A stretch of 7,133 nucleotides of DNA, from assembly GCA_050296935.1 (NCBI GenBank), contig JBNKRV010000265.1, positions 1 through 7,133 on the forward strand, in the 5' to 3' direction. A program made the translations under genes and the position numbers. The notes under the pieces are model-generated. The model saw only the letters and a program-made list of their open reading frames with translations. It was not told the origin of the DNA and ran no database searches. Below, one piece after another: positions 1 to 6,133 of the stretch. This stretch comes from Saccharicrinis sp050296935 (lineage in GTDB: Bacteria > Bacteroidota > Bacteroidia > Bacteroidales > Marinilabiliaceae). How positions within the stretch are numbered: the stretch's first letter is position 1; the number at the start of each line of letters is the position of its first letter.

Positions 1-71
1 TCGCGTTCTTTTATTGCTTCTAATGCTACTTGTGCCTTAAAGGCTCCTGTGTGTTGTCGTCTCATCTTCAT
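1..71 (-). pseudogene. IS3-family transposase OrfA, N-terminal part (cut by window edge)
   Basis: Read on the minus strand from the ATG at 71-69, this gives MKMRRQHTGAFKAQVALEAI followed by KER. This is the characteristic start of IS3-family OrfA proteins, the helix-turn-helix half of the transposase that binds the element's ends; in the family it is joined to the catalytic DDE half (OrfB) by programmed frameshifting. Only 23 codons are inside the window, so it cannot be said whether the element is intact; it is entered as partial. A second in-frame ATG (65-63) could also serve as the start. The family call rests on the 'F-K-A-x-V-A-L-E-A' signature. Confidence 0.75.
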
Positions 72-75
72 AATT

Positions 76-113
76 ACTGCTTAAATCTAACTATATTTAT
101 TGTCTTAAGCAGT
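76..113. repeat. 9-bp inverted repeat ahead of the IS3 OrfA start, near the IS end
   Basis: ACTGCTTAA (76-84) and TTAAGCAGT (105-113) are perfect complements around a 20-nt loop, just upstream of the OrfA start. The element's terminus probably lies a little beyond, around 109-130, where the sequence GCAGTGGTCTGAAATATA resembles IS3-type ends. The exact boundary and target duplication cannot be fixed without the other end. Hairpins placed here in IS elements can block translation of transcripts entering from outside; that role is inferred. Confidence 0.4.
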
Positions 114-270
114 GGTCTGAAATATAGGTAGTATTATAGTATTTTGGGCTGATGATCCAGATTTTCAATTGCGATATTTATTATTTCTCTCTTCATTTGT
201 TCACAAAAATGATAAATTCATTTCACGTGAACAAGATACTTTAATGAACAACGCTATTTTGCTTGCTTAC

Positions 271-304
271 GTACAACGGATTGGGCATATGATGAGTTGC
301 ACGT
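271..304 (+). repeat. Left arm of an attC-like hairpin site (right arm missing)
   Basis: ACAACGG (273-279), a 5-nt spacer, then GCATATGA (285-292). The same two blocks with a 4-nt spacer occur at 6815-6821 and 6826-6833, where they form the left arm of a long inverted repeat. No matching right arm was found downstream here; instead a decayed intron reverse-transcriptase fragment begins at 328. The most economical reading is a broken copy of the same recombination-type site. The rest of 129-327 contains no supported gene; CACGTG occurs at 224-229 and again at 300-305. Confidence 0.4.
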
Positions 305-327
305 GTTCCGAATCCATACAAAATTAA

Positions 328-578
328 TTGGATTTAGTGGGGTGTATATGTCTGAGGTACTGTATATGGCATCATTGAATTGTAGCGTAACGGAAATCAT
401 GAACACCTTAAGAACATAAAGATAAAGGTAAATAAAGAAACCCGACAGGAAAAGAAAGAACCTGATTAGACTAGGTGTTAAACCCGATATGGCATATGCT
501 TGGAGTAGAAGTCGCCTGGGTGAGCAGTGCTATTGTTCAATAAGAACGAAGTGTAAATCGCTAACGGCGCAGAATTAA
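328..578 (+). pseudogene. Relic of a group II intron-encoded reverse transcriptase/maturase (C-terminal GIIM/X domain)
   Basis: Two stretches match the maturase (thumb/X, GIIM) domain of bacterial group II intron proteins. The first is LRYCIWHH (352-375), where W-K-K-P is normally expected next; upstream codons from 328 stay in this frame (L-D-L-V-G-C-I-C). The second, in another frame, is KPDRKRKNLIRLGVKPDMAY followed by AWSRSRLG (438-521), the conserved 'LG(V)..DMAYAWSRSRLG' block. Between them lie about 60 nt with stops that do not belong to the domain, and past 522 the usual 'GWAVAQSPIL' block is not recognisable. No fingers/palm region with the YADD motif is present, so the piece is non-functional. 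It is the same element class as the introns at 1866 and 7002, possibly the same lineage. Confidence 0.72.
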
Positions 579-594
579 CAATATTCATGTGAAT

Positions 595-711
595 ATGGGG
601 ATTTTACTGGAACTATTGCGTGTAATTGCTGAGTTTATTGATGGTGATTTAAACAAGTACATTACCAATGTGATAAACGCAAGCCCGAAAACAATAAAAT
701 TTTCAGGCTAA
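595..711 (+). CDS. Very small hypothetical ORF (38 aa), doubtful
   Basis: ATG at 595 to TAA at 709-711 gives a 38-residue peptide beginning MGILLELLRVIAEFIDGDLN, with an amphipathic helical N-terminal half. I do not recognise it. There is no clear ribosome site, and the last codons overlap a hairpin (682-709). It could be the tail of a decayed gene, since the frame is open from 565. This is the only open frame I could argue for in the 579-777 gap. Low confidence. Confidence 0.15.
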   Translation: MGILLELLRVIAEFIDGDLNKYITNVINASPKTIKFSG

Positions 712-736
712 CAGGAACGCAGCTTTCAGGCGCTGC
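682..736. repeat. Two hairpins downstream of the methyltransferase gene
   Basis: The first is AGCC-c-GAAAA (682-691) with TTTTC-a-GGCT (700-709), nine pairs with one mismatch and an 8-nt loop. The second is GCAGC (719-723) with GCTGC (732-736). Both lie just 3' of the minus-strand methyltransferase stop (778) and could end its transcript, but neither is followed by a T-run on either strand, so a classical intrinsic terminator is not supported. Confidence 0.35.
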
Positions 737-777
737 TATATATACATGGGAAATGTCGGTTTATTATAATCTAAATA

Positions 778-1494
778 TTAGTGTAGTCGCTTCAATATAT
801 CTTTTAAATAGAAAAGGATATTCTTAATGATGGATTTTTTTCCGTTTGACATCCACATAATTACGTTATATGATAAAGTTGACTTTCTTGTATAGAATTC
901 TTTAAAAAACATACCATTTCTATTATCTATTCCACATTTCTGATAAAGTGCTAAGTTTCTTAATCCTGTTGGAATTTCTTTATAGTCTTTTCTGTTTGTT
1001 TTGATGAATTCCATCACTAGTCTTGTACTTCTCATCCATGTATCATGCATAAGAATAAATCCATTATCTTCAAGTAATAAATCAGCATAATAAAAATCCA
1101 CAAATACTCCATCATATTTATGATCTCCATCAATAAAAATAAAATCAAATTTCTCACCATTTTTAACCAATTCGGGCAAAACATTATGTGAGTAGTCTTC
1201 TCTTAAATCTAAATAATCATTGAACCCTAATTTTGCAATGTTTTTTAAACCTAGTCTTTGATAGTTTGTTTGAAATGGATCAATTGCAATATGTTTTTGT
1301 TTTGTTGAAGCTATAATATGTGAAGCTGATTTTGCATATGCAAAACCAGTCTCTAAAGTTTTTTTTATTCCTTGTTTTTTTATGAAATCAAAAATGAATT
1401 GAGCTTCATTATCTTTTATTGGAGTTGAAGAATCTTCGTTCGGAACTTCAAGTTGTAAAATGATTTCATTGCTAGTTGAATTTTTTATGTTCAT
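778..1494 (-). CDS. Class I SAM-dependent methyltransferase (Methyltransf_24-like), 238 aa
   Basis: A soluble Rossmann-fold methyltransferase. Motif I is LETGFAYAKSA (about residues 47-57, a glycine-poor variant of ExGxxxGxS). The acidic residue that would hold the ribose of SAM is D72 in IAIDPF. FDFIFIDGDHKYDG (116-129) is strand 4 with the IDGDH signature of the TylF/CmcI-like and 'Methyltransf_24' group, in which this aspartate and a following H-D (H150-D151, in ILMHDTW) usually bind a divalent metal. The C-terminal about 40 residues are basic. Members methylate small molecules or sugars, often in polysaccharide or antibiotic clusters; the substrate here cannot be told because no biosynthetic partner is in the window. 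The ATG at 1494-1492 is the only good start. It stands alone between an intron relic and an intron-interrupted hairpin site, consistent with carriage as a cassette. No membrane segment or signal peptide is visible. Confidence 0.85.
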   Translation of the reverse strand: MNIKNSTSNEIILQLEVPNEDSSTPIKDNEAQFIFDFIKKQGIKKTLETGFAYAKSASHIIASTKQKHIAIDPFQTNYQRLGLKNIAKLGFNDYLDLREDYSHNVLPELVKNGEKFDFIFIDGDHKYDGVFVDFYYADLLLEDNGFILMHDTWMRSTRLVMEFIKTNRKDYKEIPTGLRNLALYQKCGIDNRNGMFFKEFYTRKSTLSYNVIMWMSNGKKSIIKNILFYLKDILKRLH

Positions 1495-1581
1495 TATTGT
1501 TTGTAATATGATTCTTTAAAATTCTATTAATTTGTATTTTCAGGATATTGAGATCTTTAAAAGGGATTTATCCCATTCTAA

Positions 1582-1589
1582 CAAATGTA
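1582..1589 (-). promoter_or_regulatory. Possible Bacteroidota -7 box for the methyltransferase gene
   Basis: On the minus strand this reads TACATTTG, an exact match to TAnnTTTG, 87 nt upstream of the ATG. No convincing TTTG -33 element lies 19-21 nt further upstream. A short palindrome, GGGAT-TT-ATCCC (1563-1574), sits in the presumed leader. Weak support only. Confidence 0.3.
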
Positions 1590-1697
1590 AATAATAGTCT
1601 TGATTTTCAGTATTTAAAACTTCTTCATTTTTTTAATTTCCTTGTTTCTTCATTAAGTTATTGTGCTACTTTACGAAGTAAATCTCCATATTTATAA

Positions 1698-1720
1698 ATT
1701 GATTATTTTACAATCAATTC
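1698..1720. repeat. 8-bp perfect hairpin in the 1495-1737 intergenic stretch
   Basis: AATTGATT (1698-1705) and AATCAATT (1713-1720) pair perfectly around a 7-nt loop. No T-run follows on either strand. Apart from this and the possible promoter near 1585, the stretch 1495-1737 is AT-rich and shows no supported gene. Confidence 0.4.
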
Positions 1721-1737
1721 TTGGGGAATAAGTGCAA

Positions 1738-1865
1738 TAACAGCCAACGGTTGTCCCTCGGATTCGTTGCGTTTTTCGCTCTTTCGCAAAGAAAATTATC
1801 TTTGCTAAGCCTCCAGGTTTTAACAACTTCAATAGCCTTAAGCGCAATTCATTATGATGCTGTGT
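1738..1865 (+). repeat. Possible attC-like site interrupted by a group II intron (weak symmetry)
   Basis: Left end ACAGC (1740-1744) followed by CAACGG (1745-1750), echoing the ACAACGG of the sites at 273 and 6815; right end GCTGT (1859-1863) pairing with ACAGC. Inside are TTGCG (1767-1771) with CGCAA (1843-1847), and a perfect 7-bp hairpin GCAAAGA/TCTTTGC (1786-1805). The group II intron begins directly after the right end. The site is asymmetric and much less regular than that at 6811, so the assignment relies largely on the parallel position: gene, then hairpin, then intron at its right edge. Confidence 0.35.
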
Positions 1866-2293
1866 GTGTGCCCTGCATGAGCAGCAGGGCACACACACCC
1901 GAAGTTCTTGAAAAAGTTTAAAAATACAAATTATCTTCAATAAACCTCGGATGTGGGTCATTTTTATCATAGGGTGTAAGTCCCGAGTTGGAGGTCTGGC
2001 AGCTGCCGGACTTCGTAGCTCTGGAATACGAGCTGGTTTTACGAATACCACGCTAAAACAAGAAGTCTCACAGATAAGCGAAGGGCTGTACATTTGGGAG
2101 ATAGAAATTTGACTGGGAGGTGCAAACTTTGAGTTTGCCAGCCCTTTCTTAAAGTATGGAAAAGCCACAGCAGGAGAAAAGAGCTACTGTAGTATACCAG
2201 ATGAACCGCCGTATACGAGACCCATATCCCGAGAATCGGGAGTGGTGTGAGAGGTGCACCAGTGGGCTATTAGCTCACTGTATTCTACTCGAT
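1866..2293 (+). mobile_element. Group II intron, ORF-less ribozyme (about 428 nt)
   Basis: A self-splicing retroelement RNA without its reverse transcriptase. The 5' end GTGTG opens an 11-bp perfect stem GTGTGCCCTGC (1866-1876) with GCAGGGCACAC (1884-1894); because the exon also ends in TG repeats, the start could be 1864. Further in are a CTCGG...CCGAG pairing, AGCTC...GAGCT (about 2018-2035), and a GGGCT...AGCCC domain enclosing GCAAAC...GTTTGC (2122-2138). The 3' part has ACCGCCGTATACG (5' arm of domain V, from 2205). Domain VI is CAGTGGGCT/AGCTCACTG (2260-2280) on a basal GAGAGG/TCTACTC stem with bulged A2287, seven bases before the end CGAT at 2293, the canonical branch-point position. 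Domain IV (about 2145-2200) has no room for an RT gene, so mobility would need a maturase supplied in trans. It is nearly identical over its first about 130 nt to the copy at 7002. Subclass not settled; the short ribozyme would suit IIC. Confidence 0.8.
2205..2246 (+). other. Intron domain V with an aberrant 3' arm
   Basis: Domain V, the catalytic hairpin, is normally about 34 nt. The 5' arm (ACCGCCGTATACG) and the last bases (TGGT) look normal, but the 3' arm that should pair with CCGTATACG is replaced by sequence containing its own perfect hairpin TCCCGA-GAA-TCGGGA (2227-2241), making the domain 42 nt. As written, the arm cannot form the usual continuous stem, so this copy is probably catalytically dead unless an alternative fold exists. 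Confidence 0.5.
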
Positions 2294-2336
2294 GTGTTTT
2301 CGTTCTTTATTTTTCATTTCGCTTTCTGCGTTGGCA

Positions 2337-2401
2337 AGACATACTCTTTTGCAATTCTGGGTTAGTGTTTGGGTTTTAGTGAATTGCAAATGTGTATGAC
2401 T
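2337..2401. repeat. 21-bp imperfect inverted repeat at the 3' end of the restriction operon
   Basis: The left arm 2337-2357 and right arm 2381-2401 match at 18 of 21 positions. The inner ten pairs (TTTGCAATTC 2348-2357, GAATTGCAAA 2381-2390) are perfect, with a 23-nt loop containing two TTAGTG copies. The outer edge touches the stop codon of the nuclease gene. It may terminate the minus-strand operon transcript, although no T-run follows. Alternatively its mismatched extended hairpin form may be a recombination-type site. The adjoining stretch 2294-2336 is the 3' exon of the intron, with no gene. Confidence 0.55.
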
Positions 2402-3069
2402 TAGTGTTGGATATTTCCACTTAAATCAAACATCAAATGATATATTTTCAATTCATCTTTGTCCTTATCTGTATGAACTGAATAATAATGATATTTAAAA
2501 TTATCAATGAAAGAATCCTTAGTGATTTCTTGTTTTGTGGTAATAGAAGAAAATGATGTCGTCAAAAGTGTATTGATGTTTTTTACATTTTCATCAATTT
2601 TTAAATCTTCCACTACAAAACCAATCATTCCATTTACTCTATAATAAGACAAATAATATTTAGTAATAAATCTATCAATCCCATTTTCAATATACTTGGC
2701 ATTCAACCCACTGGTTCCTGCTGTATTGGTATTATCCAATCTTTTGCATTCAAGGATATAATATGCTTTCTGTTTTTTAAAGGTATTTGGAGAAATGACT
2801 TTAATATCTGTTCTTCCTATAGAATGATCTTCTTGCACTTCTCTTTCAAAATGCCATTCAAGCAAATCAACTTTTTCTCTGATTTTATCATTCTTGAGAT
2901 AATTCAGTAATAGAATGTCCCTAATTTTGTTTTCATCATTTTCAAGAACTACTTTGTCGGTTTTCATTAATTGATAACAGATGGTAATCTTAGATAAGAT
3001 TTTCTCAAATTCATTATCGTAAAATGGAATTGAGCCACTAAAATTAGATGCATCTAAACTACCGAACAT
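2401..3069 (-). CDS. PD-(D/E)XK-type restriction endonuclease subunit, 222 aa
   Basis: Predicted DNA-cleaving partner of the adjacent methylase. The nuclease core is seen as GRTDIKVI (D88), a short loop, then YYILECKR with E107-x-K109, the D...ExK catalytic triad of the PD-(D/E)XK fold. An upstream helix containing E46 (ENDENKIRDILLLNYL) fits the first helix of that fold. No recognisable DNA-binding domain is attached, so specificity probably comes from the methylase's target-recognition region. The ATG at 3069-3067 overlaps the methylase 3' end by 11 bp, implying translational coupling and fixed stoichiometry. It is the last gene of the operon. The fold call is good; the assignment as restriction enzyme is inferred from context. 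An alternative is an accessory nuclease of a phage-defence system that is not classical R-M. Confidence 0.72.
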   Translation of the reverse strand: MFGSLDASNFSGSIPFYDNEFEKILSKITICYQLMKTDKVVLENDENKIRDILLLNYLKNDKIREKVDLLEWHFEREVQEDHSIGRTDIKVISPNTFKKQKAYYILECKRLDNTNTAGTSGLNAKYIENGIDRFITKYYLSYYRVNGMIGFVVEDLKIDENVKNINTLLTTSFSSITTKQEITKDSFIDNFKYHYYSVHTDKDKDELKIYHLMFDLSGNIQH

Positions 3070-6000
3070 TGAATTTATGTTTTTTGCCAGCAGTTAAAAT
3101 GGCATCAGTAAATTCATTTAAATCAAGATGAGCAATTGCCTTATGCCATAGCCTTTTCTCGTTAGGTTTGACAATGTAGAATCCATCTTTTTCAAATCCT
3201 CGAATATCTTTTTGAATAAATAAACGGTTTGTTATTCTTTCGTTTCCAAGAGTTGCTAATCTTTGCAGGACTTCATTATTGTTGGTGTTAATATAATTGA
3301 CTTGTTTGATTTGTTCTTTTATTGGAACGAGCTTGAAAAACAACCCAATAAGCTGATTTGTATGGTGAATTTCAACGATTAATTTCTGTTTATTTTTTTT
3401 AAATGATTCACTAAACCTATTCAAGATTAGATTAATATATGTTTGAAGTTCTTGACTTCCTTCTGGCAGAGCGTTGAAGATTTGTTCAAATCCTTTATGC
3501 TTCATTAACATAGGAATGACAATATCATTTGCATAGTTCACCAAGTCCTTTTCCTGATCAATTAAGTGAAACTCTGAAAGAATAATTTCATCTAATTCCT
3601 TAATCGACTTATTAATTGATGTTTTGACAGTTGTATCTAACAATGAGTCAAGTGATAAAAACCTGTTTTTGAGTTCGATTATTTCAGATACTTTATTTAC
3701 GATTCGCTCATTATCAATGAACGGTATATTAAATTTTTCTCTGTCGTGTGCTTGTTCTCTTTCTATTCCTGAAGAGCTAAATGTTTGTAGGTTCAAGTAT
3801 GAAAAGAATGAAGAGTTAAGAATACCGCAAATTTCAAGCAAAGTATCAATGTCATCAAAGCTTTTTGCTTTAATGGATGTTAATGCGTGTTTAAAAAAAA
3901 TATCCTTTTTACAAACTGCTGAAACAGAACGAAAGTCATTTTTAACACCTGTTGTAACCAAGAGCATTGGTGCTTTAAAAAGGTTTGCATTTCTTGGTCT
4001 ATGAACTATTGGGGTATCCCAAACTGAATGAGAATTCTCATTTACCCAAAATGGATTGATATCTTTTCTTGAATCTAAGTATTGCCTTCCAACATAGTGG
4101 GAAACATCATTTTGGTTTCCTCCCCCAACTTGAATACCCTGCCCTACAATAAATTTCTCTTCATTTTTTATAATTTCATTTATTGATTGATATCGTTCTT
4201 TTACAGTTCTGATTAAATTAAAATCCATATAAGTACCATAAACAAGAACCTTCCATAAATAATCGAATTCCTTTAATCTGCTTTGGGCTACTTTTTTATA
4301 ATCTCCTCTTTGAATGGTGAATACTTTGAAGAGAGAGAAGAATCGACTTGGCTTGAGTGTGATATGTTCTACAATATTTTCATCCGTAGTTTTATCAAAA
4401 GCGAATTGATAAAACAATACAACAGCTGGAGCTACAGCTTTATCATTCGATTTGTCAAAGACTTCCTTTCTCACAGGGGCAAGTTCAAAGACTTTGTTAA
4501 TTGTAAACTGGTCTAGTAAGTACTTTCTAAACCCTTGTGCATTTAGATTATATAAGACCTTACTCGTAGCAATAAAACCAACTTTAGTTTTCTCCTTGCT
4601 AAAGTCACTTACTCTAAGAATAAAGGCTTGTGCTATTTCACTATTACTAATCTCGATTTCATTCGTGTACCTCCCTTTCTCTAATTTCTTTCTTTCATTT
4701 ATATATTGATCGAATAGAGGCTTTTTTTCTCCTTTTCCCCTTTTCCAAGGTGGATTACCCAAAATGAATTCAAAAGAAATCTTCTCAAGTTGCGTATTAA
4801 AATCAGCTTCTGTGTTAAAAAAATCTTCCGAGAAAAAGTTTCTATTGTACAATAGAGGAAACTTAAAAGATTCAATATCTGATGGCTCCTGATAATCTAA
4901 GAGAGTTAGGTAAATTGAAAATATAGCAACGTTTACTGCACTTTGATCTTTGTCTATTCCAAAGATGTTGTCAGAAGCTAATTGTTTTAACTGTTTCTTG
5001 TATTGATCCGGATTGTCTAAATATGCTGGATTATTTAATTGAAATTGTTCAATTATTTTTCGCAAGGTTTCAACCAAAAAAATACCAGATCCACAAGATG
5101 GATCAAGCACTTTACAATCATGTGATTTTGGCTGAGTTATAAATTTTTTCTCTACTGTTTCAGATAGGATGTAATCAACTAAGAATAATGGAGTATAATA
5201 TGCCCCTTGATTTTCCTGTTGATCTTGCCCAATGAATAACTCGTAAACATTACTAATAAATTCAACTGGAATAATGGAGAAGTCGTAAAGATTGAATAAT
5301 GATATTTGCCCAGAATCGACTTCGTCTCCTGATAACAATTTTACAATTATTGAAAGACTACTCGCAGAGATAGAATCAATGTCATCATCAGATATTGGGA
5401 ATAAGTCTCCGTTAAATTTCTTTTTTAAATACTTAAAAAATGCCTTAACATTTTGCATGTCAGATAGCAGACCACAAAATTCAGCATTAGTCCATTTACG
5501 AGATGTTCCTTCTTTTTCGAAATCTAGTTTTACTTTACGATCGATTAGATAACGGACAAAAATGACCTTTCCCAGCAATGAATTTGTGAGTTCAATGGAT
5601 AAGCCGTCAGCAATTAGTAAATCTCTTGCTGCTTTGATATTGTTTAAAAGGTGGTAATCAATTCGATTACTATAGCTAAAGTCTTTTTGATATTTTTCCC
5701 AGGTCTTACCTGTTACTAGTTCAAAATAAGAAAAATCGTTTAGTTGTTCTGTTTTACCGAACAATCTCAGCGAATCTTTCTCTGTAATGAATTCGAATCC
5801 ATTATAGATTTCTAATGAATCTCCTTCTGTGATAATGACAATTGGTGATTCATTGAAATTCCATATTTCTTTGAGTTTTTCCTTTTTATTTTGAGGCGAG
5901 TCAAAGAATAAAATGAAAGGTTTATTGTCAATAGAGAAAAATGCATCTGGTTTAATGACATTATTCAATAGCCTTTCTACACGATTTGAAAACAAACATT

Positions 6001-6082
6001 TCCAGTCGTTTTCAGACGTAATAAAAAGCCCATTTCCTTTTGAAAGTTGGAGCTGATTAAATATTTGCTCTAAGTGTCTCAA
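3059..6082 (-). CDS. Eco57I-like adenine-N6 DNA methyltransferase (type II/IIG-like), 1007 aa
   Basis: Transfers methyl from SAM to N6 of adenine in the recognition site. Residues about 1-110 look like a nuclease-like fold (KPDAFFSIDNKPFILFFDSP) in which the expected ExK is absent. A helical linker (145-290) contains LLGKVIFVRYLIDR and YDFSIIPVEFISNVYE, both typical of Eco57I/N6_Mtase enzymes. The catalytic domain follows: motif X QGAYYTP (292-298), motif I LDPSCGSG (326-333), motif II FGID (374-377), and motif IV GNPPW (442-446). Residues about 645-790 contain the target-recognition region (IQVGGGNQND, HRPRNANLF, SSSGIEREQAHDREKFNIP). The C-terminus is helical. The start is TTG at 6082-6080: the frame is closed by TGA at 6094-6092 and the next internal Met is near residue 209. 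The coding sequence is intact. Single-chain type IIG enzymes carry their own active nuclease; here that function appears moved to the downstream gene. Not BREX PglX: no brx genes are nearby. Confidence 0.88.
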   Translation of the reverse strand: MRHLEQIFNQLQLSKGNGLFITSENDWKCLFSNRVERLLNNVIKPDAFFSIDNKPFILFFDSPQNKKEKLKEIWNFNESPIVIITEGDSLEIYNGFEFITEKDSLRLFGKTEQLNDFSYFELVTGKTWEKYQKDFSYSNRIDYHLLNNIKAARDLLIADGLSIELTNSLLGKVIFVRYLIDRKVKLDFEKEGTSRKWTNAEFCGLLSDMQNVKAFFKYLKKKFNGDLFPISDDDIDSISASSLSIIVKLLSGDEVDSGQISLFNLYDFSIIPVEFISNVYELFIGQDQQENQGAYYTPLFLVDYILSETVEKKFITQPKSHDCKVLDPSCGSGIFLVETLRKIIEQFQLNNPAYLDNPDQYKKQLKQLASDNIFGIDKDQSAVNVAIFSIYLTLLDYQEPSDIESFKFPLLYNRNFFSEDFFNTEADFNTQLEKISFEFILGNPPWKRGKGEKKPLFDQYINERKKLEKGRYTNEIEISNSEIAQAFILRVSDFSKEKTKVGFIATSKVLYNLNAQGFRKYLLDQFTINKVFELAPVRKEVFDKSNDKAVAPAVVLFYQFAFDKTTDENIVEHITLKPSRFFSLFKVFTIQRGDYKKVAQSRLKEFDYLWKVLVYGTYMDFNLIRTVKERYQSINEIIKNEEKFIVGQGIQVGGGNQNDVSHYVGRQYLDSRKDINPFWVNENSHSVWDTPIVHRPRNANLFKAPMLLVTTGVKNDFRSVSAVCKKDIFFKHALTSIKAKSFDDIDTLLEICGILNSSFFSYLNLQTFSSSGIEREQAHDREKFNIPFIDNERIVNKVSEIIELKNRFLSLDSLLDTTVKTSINKSIKELDEIILSEFHLIDQEKDLVNYANDIVIPMLMKHKGFEQIFNALPEGSQELQTYINLILNRFSESFKKNKQKLIVEIHHTNQLIGLFFKLVPIKEQIKQVNYINTNNNEVLQRLATLGNERITNRLFIQKDIRGFEKDGFYIVKPNEKRLWHKAIAHLDLNEFTDAILTAGKKHKFNVR

Positions 6083-6095
6083 ATCAAAGTGTCAT
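6080..6095 (-). promoter_or_regulatory. TTG start of the methylase preceded by a 4-codon ATG..TGA mini-ORF
   Basis: On the minus strand an ATG (6095-6093) opens ATG-ACA-CTT-TGA, whose stop (6086-6084) ends one base before the methylase TTG (6082-6080). Ribosomes terminating there could restart on the weak TTG, giving low, coupled expression. No purine-rich ribosome site is visible. Alternatively, the ATG could have been the original start before a small frameshift. Confidence 0.4.
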
Positions 6096-6103
6096 TTTTT
6101 AAA

Positions 6104-6119
6104 ACAAATGTCCATTTGT
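6104..6119. promoter_or_regulatory. Candidate operator palindrome upstream of the methylase
   Basis: ACAAATG-TC-CATTTGT is a perfect 7+7 inverted repeat in the 51-bp gap between the regulator stop and the methylase start. On the minus strand its right half makes GACATTTG, one base off the -7 consensus TAnnTTTG, so a repressor bound here could cover a promoter. Binding by the adjacent XRE protein is inferred from position and symmetry. Confidence 0.5.
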
Positions 6120-6133
6120 AAAATATAATCTAT

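Noticed and set aside
224..305. Two CACGTG palindromes as a regulator site pair
   Set aside because: Six-base palindromes in a gene-free stretch; flanks share too little to claim a site.
682..736. Intrinsic terminator
   Set aside because: Hairpins are real but lack a following T-run on either strand, so they are recorded only as repeats.
1692..2168. 158-aa minus-strand open frame across the intron
   Set aside because: It is the antisense reading of the structured intron RNA and its exon; composition and content look non-coding and no family is recognisable.
2156..2365. 69-aa plus-strand open frame starting MEKPQQEK
   Set aside because: It translates intron domains IV to VI and the 3' exon; MNRRIRDPY is simply the domain V sequence read as codons. 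No sign of an independent gene.
3059..6082. Methylase as a BREX PglX or a type I HsdM
   Set aside because: No other brx/pgl genes are present, and no HsdS or HsdR-like gene; architecture and the partner nuclease fit an Eco57I-like type II arrangement.
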